Positions 45,401 to 56,654 of a DNA stretch of 64,000 nt are shown piece by piece. The stretch is from Homarus americanus (taxonomy: Eukaryota > Arthropoda > Malacostraca > Decapoda > Nephropidae): contig NW_024720773.1 of assembly GCF_018991925.1 (NCBI RefSeq), forward strand, positions 1,562,567 through 1,626,566, given 5' to 3'. The notes below the pieces were generated by a model, which worked only from the letters and a program-made list of their open reading frames with translations, was not told the origin of the DNA and did not search any database. Positions within the stretch are counted from its first letter, which is position 1, and each line of letters begins with the position of its first letter. The position numbers were made by a program, and so were the translations under genes.

Positions 45401-46804
45401 GTGGTGTCTATCCCTAGCTGGAGTGTGTTGTATGGTGGCTCCCTGGCCTCAGTGTGTGTTGTATGTGCACTGGGTGGTGTGTGTTGTGGTGCCTCCCTGG
45501 CTGCCGGAGTGTGTTGTAGTGGTGCTCTTTTGGTGTTTTATTGGTGCCTCCTCTGGTGGCTACCTGGATGTGTTGTGGTTTTTTGGGTTGGATGGTGCTC
45601 TACTCCTGGCTACCTGGTATTGTTGTGTTCTACTCTCTCCTGGCTGCATGGTGTTGTGTGTGTGCTCCTCCTGTTTACCTGGAGTGTGGTATGGTGCTCA
45701 CATCCCTGTTTGCTACCTGGAGTGTGTTTTTTGTGGGCCTCCTCCCTGGCTGCCGGGTGTTTATGGTGCTGCTACCTCCTGGCTGGTGTGTTGTTGTAGT
45801 GGTGCTCTACCTCTTCTTTGCCTGGTGTGTGTTGTATGGTACTTCTGCTCACTGGCTACCTGGTGTGTTGTATGGTGCTCTGCTCTAAGCTACCAGTGTG
45901 TTGTATGGACTCTGCACTATTTGTGTTGTTGGGTATACCTCATGTGGCTGGAGTGTGTTGTATGGCCTACCTCCCTGGCTATTTCCTGGAGTGTGTTATG
46001 GTGCTCTACCTGCTAGCTTGAGTGTGTTTGTGTGCTCTACCTAGTGGCTACCTAGGTGTTTACTCCCCTGCTTTCCCGTGTGTTGTATTTTTGGTGCTGC
46101 TACGCTCCCCGGCTACCTGGGATGTGTTGTATGGCATATAATTTACTGTGCCTGTTGTGTTGTGGTGCTTTTGGTGTGTTTATGTTGCTCCTCCTGGCTT
46201 TACCTGGAATGTGTTGTTAGTTGCTCCTCCCTAGCTGGAGTGTGTTTGTGTTCTTCTACCTTCCTGGCTACCTGGGTGTGTTTGTGTGGTGCTCTACCTC
46301 TTTTTCTGTGTTGTCTGCCTGGGTTGGTTTGTTTGTATGGTGTCTCTGGATTTTTCTGGCTCCTCTGGCTACCTGGAGTGTGTTTATGGTGCTCCTCCTG
46401 TTTTGGAGTGTGTTGTGTGTTGCTCTACCTCCCTGGTTGCCTGGTGTGTGTTTTGTATGGTGGCTGTTCCACTGGCTACCTATTTTGTTTTGTATGGTCT
46501 CTCCTCCCTGGCTACTTGATTGTTTATGGTGCTCCTCTTGGCTACAGTGTGTATGGTGCTCTCCTGTTTTGCCCTGGTGTATGTTTGTGTGGTGCTCTGC
46601 CTGGTGCTACAGGTGTGTTGTATGTTGCTTACCTCCCTGGCTGCCTAGTGTGTTGTATGGCTCTACCTCTGGTGGCTACAGAGTGTGTTTATGAGTGCTC
46701 TACCTCCCTGGCTGCCCAGTGTGTTTGTATGGTTGCTCCACTCCTGGCTACCTGGGTGTGTTGTATGGTGCTCTGACCTCCTGACCTCCTGGAGTGTGTT
46801 GTGT
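36412..46804. repeat. 38-bp minisatellite, over 10 kb, ending at an assembly gap
   Basis: The unit contains TGTGTTGTATGGTGCTC followed by TACCTCCCTGGCTACCTGGA (38 bp, with 36-39 bp variants). The first 1.45 kb (to about 37870) is regular. The remainder becomes T/G-rich and irregular, with islands of poly-T/G sequence (e.g. 37870-38060, 42620-42790, 43790-43930), yet recognisable units continue to 46804. Plus-strand frames stay open for hundreds of codons (up to 627 near the left end) because the unit lacks stops in all three forward frames. They shift frame with each unit and have no protein features, so they are not annotated as genes. Confidence 0.93.
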
Positions 46805-46904
46805 NNNNNNNNNNNNNNNNNNNNNNNNNNNNNNNNNNNNNNNNNNNNNNNNNNNNNNNNNNNNNNNNNNNNNNNNNNNNNNNNNNNNNNNNNNNNNNNN
46901 NNNN
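46805..46904. other. Assembly gap of 100 N
   Basis: Exactly 100 N bases, the conventional filler for a gap of unknown length. It sits between two different minisatellites, so the true distance and relative order or orientation of the flanks are unproven. Confidence 0.98.
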
Positions 46905-49900
46905 TCCATCACATAGAACTATCACCATCACACACAGAACTATTCCATCACACACAGAACTCTCACCATCACACACAGAACTATCACCATCACACACAGA
47001 ACTATCTTCCATCACACAAGAACTATCACCATCACACACAGAACTATCTTCATCAACACAGAACTATCACCATCACACAAGAACTATCACCATCACACAT
47101 AGAACTAATACCATCACACACAGAACTATCACCATCACACAGAACTATCACCATCACACACAGAACTATCACCATCACACAGAGAACTACCACCATCTCC
47201 ACACAGAACTATCACCATCACACAGAACAATCACCATCACACACAGAACTAATGTCACACACAGAACTATCTCCCACACACACAGAACTATCACCATCAC
47301 ACAAAAACTATCACCATCACACAGAACTATCACCACACAGCAACTATCACCATCACACACAGAACTATCACCATCACACACGGAAACTATCACCATCACA
47401 CACAGAACTATTCTCCATCACACACAGAACTATCACCAACACACACAGAACTATCACCATCAACACAGAACTATCTCCATCACACACAACTGTTCCATCA
47501 CACACAGAACTATCACCATCACACAGAACTATCTCCATCACACACAGAACTATCTCCATCACACACAAGAACTATCACCACACACACAGAACTATCACCA
47601 TCACACACAGAACTATCTCCATCACACACAGAACTATTCCATCACACACACAGAACTATCACCATCACACACAGAACTATTACCATCACACACAGAACTA
47701 TCTCCATCACACAGAACTATCACCATCACACACAGAACTATTCCATCACACACAGAACTATTCCATCACACACAGAACTATTCCATCACAACAGAACTAT
47801 CACCATCACACACAGAACTATCTCCATCACACACAGAACTATCTCCATCACACACAGAACTATCACCATCACATACCAAAACCATCACACACAGAACTAC
47901 CTATCACACACAGAACTATCTCCATCACACACAGAACTATCACCAACACACACAGAACTATCACCATCACACACAGAACTATCTCCATCACACACAGAAC
48001 TATCACCATCACACACAGAACCATCTCCACCAAACACTATCTCCATCACACACAGAACTATCACCATCACACACAGAACCATTTCCATCACACACAGAAC
48101 TATCACCATCACACACAAACCATCACACACGAACTATCACATCACACACAGAACTATCTCCATCACACACAGAACTATCTCCATCACACACAGAACTATC
48201 TCCATCACCAGAACTATCACCATCACACACAGAACTATCTCCATCACACACACAGAACTATCTCATCACCACAGAACTATCCCATCACACCCACGAACTA
48301 TCTCCATCACACAGAACTATCTCATCACACACACAGAACTATCACCATCACCACAGAACTATCTCCATCACACAGAACTATCTCCATCACACAGAACTAT
48401 CACCATCACACACAGAACTATCTCCATCACACACAGAACTATCACCATCACACACACACAGAACCTCTCATCACAAGAACTATCTCCATCACACACAGAA
48501 CTATCACTCCATCACCAGAACTATCTCCATCACACAGAACTATCTCCATCACACAAACTATCACCATCACTGAAACCATCACACACACAGACATCACCAT
48601 CACACAGAACTATCTCCATCACACACACAGAACTATCCATCACACACACAGAACTATCTCCATCACACACACAGAACTATCTCCATCACACACAGAACTA
48701 TCTCCATCACACAGAACTATCTCCATCACACACAGAACATCTCCATCACACACACAGAACTATCTCCATCACACAGAACTATCTCCATCAGAACTGTCTC
48801 CATCACACACAGAACTATCACCATCACACAGAACTATCTCATCACACACACACAGAACTATCACAACACACACAGAACTATCACCATCAACAGAAACATC
48901 TCCATCACACACAGAACTATCTCCATCACACACAGAACTATCACCATCACACAGAACTGTCTCCATCACACACAGAACCATCACACAGAACTATCTCATC
49001 ACACAAGAACTATCACCAGCACACACAGAACTATCACCATCACACACAGGACTATCTCCATCACACACAGAACATCACCATCACACATAGAACTATCTCC
49101 ATCACACACAGAACTAACACCATCACACATAGAACTATCTCCATCACACACAGAACTATCACCCAACACACACACAGAACTATCACCATCACACACAGAA
49201 CTATCTCCATCACACAGAACTGTCTCCATCACACACAGAACTATCCCATCACAGAACCATCTCCATCACACAGAACTGTCTCCATCACACACACAGAACT
49301 ATCACCATCACACACAGAACTATCTCCATCACACACAAATATCACCATCACACACAGAGCTACCTCCATCACAGAACTATCACCATCCACACAGAACTAT
49401 CACCATCACACACAGAACTATCACCATCACACACAGAACTTTCTCATCACACACACACAGAACTATCTCCATCACACAGAACTATCTCCATCACATACAG
49501 AACTATCTCCATCACACACACAGAACTATCACCATCACACACAAACTATCTCCATCACACACAGAATATCTTCATCACTCACAGAACTCTCACCATCACA
49601 CACAGAACTATCCCATCACACACAGAACTATCACCATCACACAGAACTATCTCCATCCACAGAACTATCACCCATCACACAGAACTATCACCATCACACC
49701 CAGAACTATCTCCATCACAGAACTATCACCATCACACAGAACTATCTCCATCACACAGAACTATCACCATCACACACAGAAATATCACCATCACACAGAG
49801 CTACCTCCATCACCAGAACTATCACCATCACACACAGAACTATCATCTCACAGAAACTATCACCATCACACCAGAACTATCTCCATCACACACAGAACTA

Positions 49901-50590
49901 TCACCATCACACACAGAACTATCTCCATCACAAACTATCTCCATCAACATCACCATCACACAGAACCATATCCATCACACACAGAACTGTCTCCATCACA
50001 GAACTATCACATCACCACAGAACTATCTGCATCACACACAGAACCTCCTATCACACACAGAACTATCACCATCACACAGAACTATCACCCATCACCAGAA
50101 CTATCTCCATCACACACAGAACTATCTTCATCACTCACAGAACTCTCACCATCACACACAGAACTATCTCCATCACACACAGAACTATCACCATCACCCG
50201 AACTATCTCCATCACAGAACTATCACCATCACACACGAACTATCTCCATCACACACAAACTATCACCATCACACACAGAAATATCACCATCACAGAACTA
50301 TCTCCATCACACAGAACTATCACCATCACACACACAGAACCATCTCCATCACACACAGAACTGTCTCCATCACACACAGAACCACCATCACACACAGAAC
50401 TGTCTCCATCACACACAGAACTATCACCATCACACAGAACTATCCCATCACCTGCCATCATCACACACAGAACTATCACCATCACACACAGAACTATCAC
50501 TATCACACACAGAACTACCACCATCACACACAGAATTATCATCATCACACACAGAACTATCACCATCACACACAGAACTATCACCATCAC
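46905..50590. repeat. 21-bp minisatellite (CATCACACACAGAACTATC core)
   Basis: About 180 units of 21 bp. Each unit is the 19-base core followed by AC or TC, giving two interleaved variants (ATCACCATC and ATCTCCATC). Losses of two bases in the CACACA run are frequent. The unit is seven codons long, hence a Thr/His/Ile-rich open frame of 801 codons that begins inside the N gap. I treat it as non-coding. Units become more irregular after about 49550. Confidence 0.93.
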
Positions 50591-50719
50591 AGGGTGTGTA
50601 GGGTGTTAGTATTCAATGTCTTATCACTTTTAATTTTAAGTGTTTATTTTTTATGATTTTATTTTTAGGACTTTTAATGCTGGAGGCGTCAGCGGGTTTC
50701 TCCTTACTCCTAGACTATC
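50591..50719. other. Short unique spacer
   Basis: AT-rich, no gene or repeat recognised. It ends at the left inverted repeat of the PIF/Harbinger-like element. Confidence 0.5.
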
Positions 50720-50740
50720 GGGCATTTTTTTAAACACTCG
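50720..50740 (+). repeat. Left terminal inverted repeat (candidate)
   Basis: GGGCATTTTTTTAAACA followed by CTCG. Its partner is 55750-55770 on the other strand, with mismatches at two positions. Confidence 0.55.
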
Positions 50741-50829
50741 CGGCAGCAAGCCCGAAGAGCAATCCCGAATGTCTGGTTAATGTTTGACGTCAAATGGCTT
50801 CGTCAAAATCGAATATCAATCCCGAACAT

Positions 50830-50851
50830 CGGGTTACTATTTAGTAACCCG
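50830..50851. other. Perfect hairpin near the left end of the Harbinger-like element
   Basis: CGGGTTACTA and TAGTAACCCG form a 10-bp perfect stem around a 2-base TT loop. A related, weaker GGGTTACTA...AAGTAAACC palindrome lies near the right end (about 55733-55750). Confidence 0.7.
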
Positions 50852-51118
50852 GGCGCCTAAAGTCGAGAGGTTGGTACATATCCAAGAATAAATATATATA
50901 CAAACCAGGTCGATTTAGCAAAATTAAACAGAAACATGAGGTTATTGAGATAAAAGTTTGTCTTCAAGGGAGAGAGCAGACACCACCACCAATTATGCCA
51001 GCGTCTGCACCAGCAGGAACACTTAGATCCAACTGACCCAACATCAGATCACCCATGCTACCAACAGCAGCATCAACATCAGTCACAGGAGAAGAGAGGA
51101 AGCAGGTGAACAAGAAGA

Positions 51119-51321
51119 ATGAATTGCCATTATTAAGGACGATACACAAGAACTGAATGGTGATATATTGGAGAAAACTTTAAAGGCCTTCACTAGTATG
51201 TACAATACATTCTCAGCCCAATCTGTGCGTAATGTATTTAGAGCAAGCATTAGAGTTGTTGACCATGGTATATGTCAAGAGTGCAGCCTTAATTCCACCT
51301 CTGGCTGTGGGCAATCAAGTT
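51119..51321 (+). other. Possible terminal exon fragment, unrecognised
   Basis: An open stretch of 66 codons without its own start ends at TAA 51319-51321, with residues such as EKTLKAFTSMYNTFSAQSVRN and CQECSLNSTSGCG. It is followed by AT-rich sequence with AATAAA near 51490, as at a 3' UTR. It could be the last exon of a second ORF of the transposon, or of nothing. I recognise no domain. Confidence 0.2.
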
Positions 51322-52390
51322 AAATTATGGAGACCTTGCCATCAGTGTCAAAATTGATAATGTATAAACTGTGATTTTTTTTCTATCAAATATTTTTTAT
51401 CATTTCCAACTTTTATGTATTTTTTTTTTTCTTTTGTGGCTCAACAAATAGATTCTTTCAACTTAATTTGTGATATAATGTCAGATACAATAAACAGTAC
51501 TGTGATGCTGTGTTGTACACTCATACTTATTGGAGGAATGTAATTGTCTCCTTTTTTTTAATCTCTGTTTACTGTTTTTTTTCCTCCACTTAATGGAGAT
51601 GTGAAATCATATTTTGTATTATAAAATTTTTTTTACGAGTTTTTGTTCATTTACTTCTTGTGAAACCAAAATAGATTCAACATATTTTTTGCTAAATTTA
51701 TAGACAATATACTGTGATACTGTGTATTATATAATAATACTTTTTTGGAAATTTAATGTTCTTTTATACCACATTTCTATTGTACTTTAATTACAATTTC
51801 AATACAGATACAGTACAATTACTTCTAAATCTTTCCAAAATGATAATTGCTATAACTTTGTTGCAATTTCAATCTAGAAATATGATTACTATTAATTTAT
51901 ATACAGGACTGTGCAGGTACTGTGATAAATTTGGTTTACTGCTTGTTTTTATTTAGAGGAAATAAAATTGTTTGTAACTTTCTCTGACACTTGCAAACTA
52001 TTTCCAGTGTAGTATAGTACAGTACTTTGAAGCCTTTAAATGTGTACATTTATTGTACAAGCAAAATACTAAACTATTTGAATGATATAATTTTACATAT
52101 ACTTTGTACTGTACTGTACTGTGCTGTGATATATTTTTCAACTAGTGTAATCCTTTTTAATTTTGTTTTGAATTTGAATACTGTTTCAAAGTTGTACAAC
52201 GATAAATATTTGGAGGAAATAAAAACCAATGTTATTTAAAAGCAAAAAATTTAGTGGAAAATAACCTTGATAATAAAATCTATTATCTAAAACATTTTTT
52301 ACCAAACCAATAATGCTTCCATTTGCCCTCACACTTGCTCTATTTTCAAACAAGCTACATTACAAAAATCAAAACCATGTATCAATTACA
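51322..52390. other. AT-rich sequence, no gene recognised
   Basis: Over 1 kb with long T-runs and repeated GTACTGT words near 52100-52130. Short open frames here are what AT-rich sequence gives by chance. Confidence 0.5.
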
Positions 52391-52397
52391 CCCCCCC

Positions 52398-52706
52398 TTT
52401 CTACATCTAAATTGCTGGTTCGGCTGTGTTCCTCCAGGGCTTCTAATAGGGATATGAGACCCATCAATACTGACCAAATACACCCAATTTTATCCCTACA
52501 ATGGTGTGAGAAATTCATCTACAAGGTTTTGTATAATGCCTGATTCTGGAAAATGGATGTAATCTTTTGCAGTAAGGGTCCAAAAATAGTTGCATAGCTT
52601 CTGAAAAACTTGCAAACTGATGACACAGAAATCTTCAAGCATTCTGCCATATAATTTGGAAGCAGCCACTGCTAAAAGTATCTCAATGGAGTTAGGGCTG
52701 CAGGTG
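52398..52706 (-). pseudogene. PIF/Harbinger-type transposase fragment (DDE start region)
   Basis: One minus-strand frame of about 100 codons with two stops. It reads NSIEILLAVAASKLYGRML, VFQKLCNYFWTL, DYIHFPESGIIQNLVDEFL and then VSIDGSHIPIRSPGG. The last block matches the (V/I)DGTHIPI..P signature that contains the first catalytic Asp of Harbinger/HARBI1-type transposases. The preceding KFP-like region and the Leu-rich ILLAL start also sit at the expected distance. After the signature the frame reads QFRCRK (expected R-K-G) and then decays in a C-run at 52391-52397. It is a broken transposase; the second and third catalytic residues were not found. Confidence 0.65.
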
Positions 52707-52719
52707 TGTGAATACTAAC

Positions 52720-53930
52720 TCTGTGGGATATATACATATATATTTTTTTATTTGCTGTTTGTCTAACATTGTATATATCTTGATTAAGTAAATAACAGGT
52801 CTCTATAATTTGATATATATTATTGTGTTACATTTTAAGTTCTTCCAAGAGAATCACCTTCCATAAAGTGCAACACGGGTTATATCCCCGTTAGCCGGAA
52901 TAATTGGTGCAGAGCTCTTCCAGGAATAGAGACTTCCAGATAACAAAGAAGACTCTCAAACCATGAAAATCATCCTAAATTTTTTCCAGTTTGCAAGTTT
53001 CCGAGTTTAAACATTCCTTCGTCCTCGGAGACCCGGCTTGGAGAGTTTCAGGAAGTTTTCATAAAAAAATCCAGAAAATGTGCCTGATATTTAACCTATA
53101 TACCTGTAAGCCTTGGGTAGAGCTCCCCTTTTAACTTGACTTATATATAAATAAGTTAAGGGGTTAAGTTACAAACCCATATTGCCTTTTTCTCCATTTA
53201 TTGATAAATTGAAAATGTCACAGGCTATTAGTATAAGAACCGTAATTAACACTGTGAGCTGTGAGTGTTAGTTAAGGACAGGACTCAGCTGGGCTGAGTT
53301 AAGTCACCCGTCCGATTCTCGTGAAAGTCAAGTGTGGACTGAGGTCCTGAGGACAGGGCCTGTGAGGGGAGGTGTTCTTGAGAAGAGGAGGCTCTGAAGG
53401 TCAGCCTACTAAGGAATTTCCCCTCACGTGAACAGCACAAGGCACCTCACAGCTTATGGAAGAATACAGGAGGGTGATTGGATTATATAAACTAAATGTA
53501 TTAACCCAAATTTATATAATTGTTAATGCCATGAGACAGGGGCTAATACACACCTCTAAATTTGCTTGAAGGCCTGGAATAAGAGATTTTTCGGAATTAA
53601 AAAAAAAACGATTTTCAACGGTGAAAACTCGTTCACAGACCCGGAATGTTGAAAATTTTCTCGGAAAAACTTCGAGCTAATTTCAATTCTGAGTACATAT
53701 TAACGAATTCTGGGTAATGAAAATATTATTGCACTGTAATTATGGCCTAATGGTATTATTGCACATGGGAGGTGGGTTTAGGGGTTTTAATGGGTGCTGA
53801 GTACGACATAATGGTGATGTCCGCCTTCCCCCTTTTTTGCATCCCTGCATAACATTGAATAAATCCCCAATACACATCTAAATAAAGACCAAAATACAAG
53901 ATTTAGAGTTTCGGTCTACAAAGATATATT
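52720..53930. other. Unrecognised interior of the Harbinger-like element
   Basis: No clear coding signal. It contains small inverted words such as CTCGGAGACC near 53025. The end of the stretch (53840-53930) leads into the TAACC tract. Confidence 0.4.
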
Positions 53931-53931
53931 T

Positions 53932-54170
53932 AGTCTAACCTAACCAAACTTTATCTAACCTAATCTGACCTAGCCTAACCTAACATGACCTAACCTAACC
54001 TAACATGACCTAACCTGACCTGACCTAACCTAACCTGACCTGACCTAACCTAACCTAACCTAACCTGACCTAACCTAATCTGACCTAACCTAACCAAACT
54101 TTACTCATCCTAACCTAACCTGACCTAACCTAACCTGACCTGATATAACTTAAGCTAACTTAACCCAGTT
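53932..54170. repeat. Degenerate TAACC pentamer tract (telomere-like, opposite strand)
   Basis: About 240 bases of CCTAA/TAACC units with CTGAC and ACATG variants. It is the reverse-strand counterpart of the tract at 30875-31395. It separates the two Harbinger coding blocks, so it was probably inserted or expanded inside the element. Confidence 0.82.
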
Positions 54171-54184
54171 ATCTTATAGACCAC

Positions 54185-54357
54185 ACACTATAGTAACACC
54201 ATAATTTCTTGCCTCGTCCTTCTTGAACTCTTGGCATATGTGGCTCAACTCGTTCATATATCTATACTTCTTGATGAACTCCTCCTCAGAGAGATAAGCC
54301 AAAGGATTTTGGTGGTCTCTAATAACAATACCAGAATGCTATAATGCCAGCCTGAGA
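54185..54357 (-). pseudogene. PIF/Harbinger-type transposase N-terminal fragment
   Basis: The minus-strand frame GIVIRDHQNPLAYLSEEEF followed by IKKYRYMNELSHIC. The pattern R-D-x-x-N/R-P-L ... (S/D)-x-x-E-F-x-x-(K/R)-(Y/F)-R resembles the N-terminus of HARBI1-like transposases just before the catalytic domain. It lies upstream of, and on the same strand as, the fragment at 52398-52706, as expected for one gene. The distance (about 1.5 kb) implies an intron, an insertion or decay. The assignment is by pattern only. Confidence 0.45.
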
Positions 54358-54769
54358 AAATAAAACAAAATCTAATATCTATTATCTATATATTGCGGTA
54401 ACTACTGTATATAAGATAAATTACTTTTGATAATAGTTTACAAGCGTGTTGCATAGCTATTACAGAGAATTTCTTTAAGAAATTTGTCCATGGTATATTT
54501 AACTTTTGTTTATTGTTGTTCCGGTGATGTAAGATAGGACTGATACGACTCTAATCGAGTGATTGAAAACATCATTAATCAATTTTGGCACTTATTTCTA
54601 ACACTGAGTTCGAACATTTCATCTAAAAAAATATTTTACGTAACCTAATCTAAACTTACAAATATTGGTAGTACCTAAACACAACCGGAACAACAACAAC
54701 CCAAACAGTGAAATATAGCAGGAAAAATTTCTTCCATGGTAACTATCAGCGTGGGTCACAGATGACACT

Positions 54770-55240
54770 CAATTCAATTTCAATTTCAATTGTTTATTCC
54801 TTGATAGAGGAAGCGGGATCCTAGTGCTGTCACTAGGTACCCCTGTACAATGACACCAGAATCATCTGGCAAGTGTGAAAAGTATATACAGTATAAATAT
54901 TATAAAGGGGCTTACTAAAGCCTAAGGAAGGAAGGATGTTCCTTTAACACATAATTAATATTATTTACAAAATATCTGGCCAGTATTGGGAGGATCATCG
55001 TTCTGTCAGGTCGAGTGGTCAGCAGACGTCACGGACGTTGTGTGTGGACATCTTAGAGGTAGTGAATAAGGGTGCGGCTGTCGGTCTTCTGCATAACGCA
55101 CAAGAGCTGCTGTCAGGATGTGGGATACCAATCTCCCAGTCATACCCAATGATGATACGGGCAGCAATCACGTCCCCTTCCACGACCCTTTCCTGTAGAC
55201 GTACGAAAGTCAGGAAGTTTACGGAGGCAGATGACATTTG
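54770..55240 (-). mobile_element. 3' end of a second non-LTR retrotransposon
   Basis: The coding end at 55019-55237 reads RLQERVVEGDVIAARIIIGYDWEIGIPHP and CALCRRPTAAPL, the Cys-containing C-terminus seen after RNase H in I/Jockey-type ORF2. It is then frameshifted. A 3' UTR of about 240 bases follows, with AATAAA near 54800 and a tail of ATTGAA hexamers at about 54770-54795. It sits inside the 5-kb inverted-repeat element and so is a later insertion. Confidence 0.6.
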
Positions 55241-55595
55241 TAAACTATTACCTCGGCAACCTACCTATTATATTTGGCTCATCTTATATCTTCCTATAAT
55301 ATATTACATTGAAATGGCATTACATTTATCTATCACAAAGAGAAGTGTGTTTTTTAACATATTTAAGTTATAAGAGGATGATTGTAGGAAATGCCTGATA
55401 AAATTGGAAAGGACGATGGAGTTTAAAAATCTTCGGCGTTGAATAAAACATCACGGTACACGGCCTCTTAAAATATATACATTCATTGAACCGGTTATTA
55501 GGACATTTAAATATATGTTTTCTTATTATCTCATCTTAATTTACATATATTATATTTCAGAGACGTTTTCTATTCATATATAACTAGTTTGAAAA

Positions 55596-55644
55596 TTCGG
55601 GATAAATCTTCGGGTGCAACCCACACCCGAGGACTTATCCCGAA
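55596..55644. other. Long imperfect hairpin near the right end of the Harbinger-like element
   Basis: Arms of 21 bases (55596-55616 and 55624-55644) pair at 19 positions around a 7-base loop. Each arm contains TTCGGGATAA and CGGGTG. Adjacent sequence (about 55660-55685) holds a weaker palindrome. Confidence 0.75.
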
Positions 55645-55749
55645 CTTTCCAATAATATTGTCGGACTACCAAATGGTAACCCGACAAAATTTGGTTTACA
55701 AAAATGGATTACGACTCGGAGGGCGCTTTCGGGTTACTAATAAGTAAAC

Positions 55750-55770
55750 CGAATGTTTAAAAAAATGGCC
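55750..55770 (-). repeat. Right terminal inverted repeat (candidate)
   Basis: On the minus strand GGCCATTTTTTTAAACA then TTCG; partner of 50720-50740. Confidence 0.55.
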
Positions 55771-56650
55771 GTATGAAGGATAGTCGAGGTGGATCAGCTC
55801 AGGGTGCAAAGAGACCTACTAGGTAGTCGGGACGGCCATATAGGTGTTTCTCTTAAGCACGGAATGGTAGTTCTCCTTCCACCACTTGCTATGCCTTCTT
55901 CGTCTTCAATTAGAGAGTTACCGCAGGTTGAACCGAGGAGGGCCGCGCCAGGAGTAGTTGAGCCATAAATTGCTTTAGTGGAATTTAAAAAGTGCATTTG
56001 GCGTTCGTTCGCAAAACTTTGCGTTTCGGGTGCTTCCTCTGTCCACCATTCGTTCTTTACCGCCTGAATCATGACCTGCTGGCGCGTTTGTTCTGAGACT
56101 GAGGGTTCTTTTTCCAGTCAGTGAAGGCATCACGCTTACCATTGACGAGTACGACGATTTCTTGGTTATCTTCATCAAACCAATCCGAGTGTTTCGATCA
56201 GGTCGAGGGTCTCCGGTTTTAGTGATGTCAGCCGTGAGGATACCCCATTCCGTGCTCGGGTTGAGGTTGCTTGTTGTTGGTTTGTTTATCAACTCATGGT
56301 CAACCTGCTCTCTGAAGGCGTGTTCTACCGCTAGACCCTCCAGGTGCTTGGTGTTGAAACAACTTCTGAAGAATTGTTGCCTGCGCCGTTATTTAGCGAC
56401 GTAAACGGGGAGGGTAGTTCTGACGAACCGATGATCAGTGTTACAGTGGTCTGAGCCACGCATGCCTCCAGTGATGAAGACATCTCGGCGATGATCTTTC
56501 TCTGACAGTGATGTAGTCAATGAGATGCCAGTGCCACGAACCCTTGAACTTGTCGGCCTGCCTAAACAAGTAATTGTTCATAGTGAGGTTGCGTGCAGCC
56601 AACTTGCTGAGGAGGAGTAGGCCGTTGGGATTACATTTGCCGAGTCCATT
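55771..56650 (-). pseudogene. RTE-like retrotransposon internal fragment
   Basis: Same family as the copies at 21-29 kb. From right to left on the minus strand it reads GLLLLSKLAARNLTMNNYLF (about 56600), HLIDYI (about 56520), then linker pieces INKPTTSNLNPSTEWGILT (about 56290) and GSTCGNSLIEDEEG (about 55920), and ends near HPELIHLDYPS (about 55785). The endonuclease end and RT linker are present in three or more frames; both ends are truncated. The right side meets the 18-bp array and the left side meets the inverted repeat. Confidence 0.7.
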
Positions 56651-56654
56651 TTCC

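Larger units (their letters stand above)
50720..55770 (-). mobile_element. Candidate PIF/Harbinger-like DNA transposon with inverted-repeat ends, about 5 kb
   Basis: The left end 50720-50740 and the reverse complement of the right end 55750-55770 agree at 19 of 21 positions (shared core CATTTTTTTAAACA). Between them are two minus-strand blocks with Harbinger transposase signatures (52398-52706, 54185-54357), palindromes near each end, and later insertions (a TAACC tract and a retrotransposon end). The flanks do not show a clear 3-bp duplication (ATC left, GTA right). Either one end has been rearranged or the true ends lie elsewhere. Confidence 0.5.

Noticed and set aside
46801..49090. 801-codon Thr/His/Ile-rich open frame
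   Set aside because: It starts inside the N gap and simply translates the 21-bp unit.
46905..50590. CRISPR-like array
   Set aside because: Units are contiguous with no unique spacers, and the context is eukaryotic. It is a minisatellite.
50964..51149. Minus-strand 61-codon frame near the left end of the Harbinger-like element
   Set aside because: Short, no recognised domain and no second copy to compare; the length is compatible with chance.
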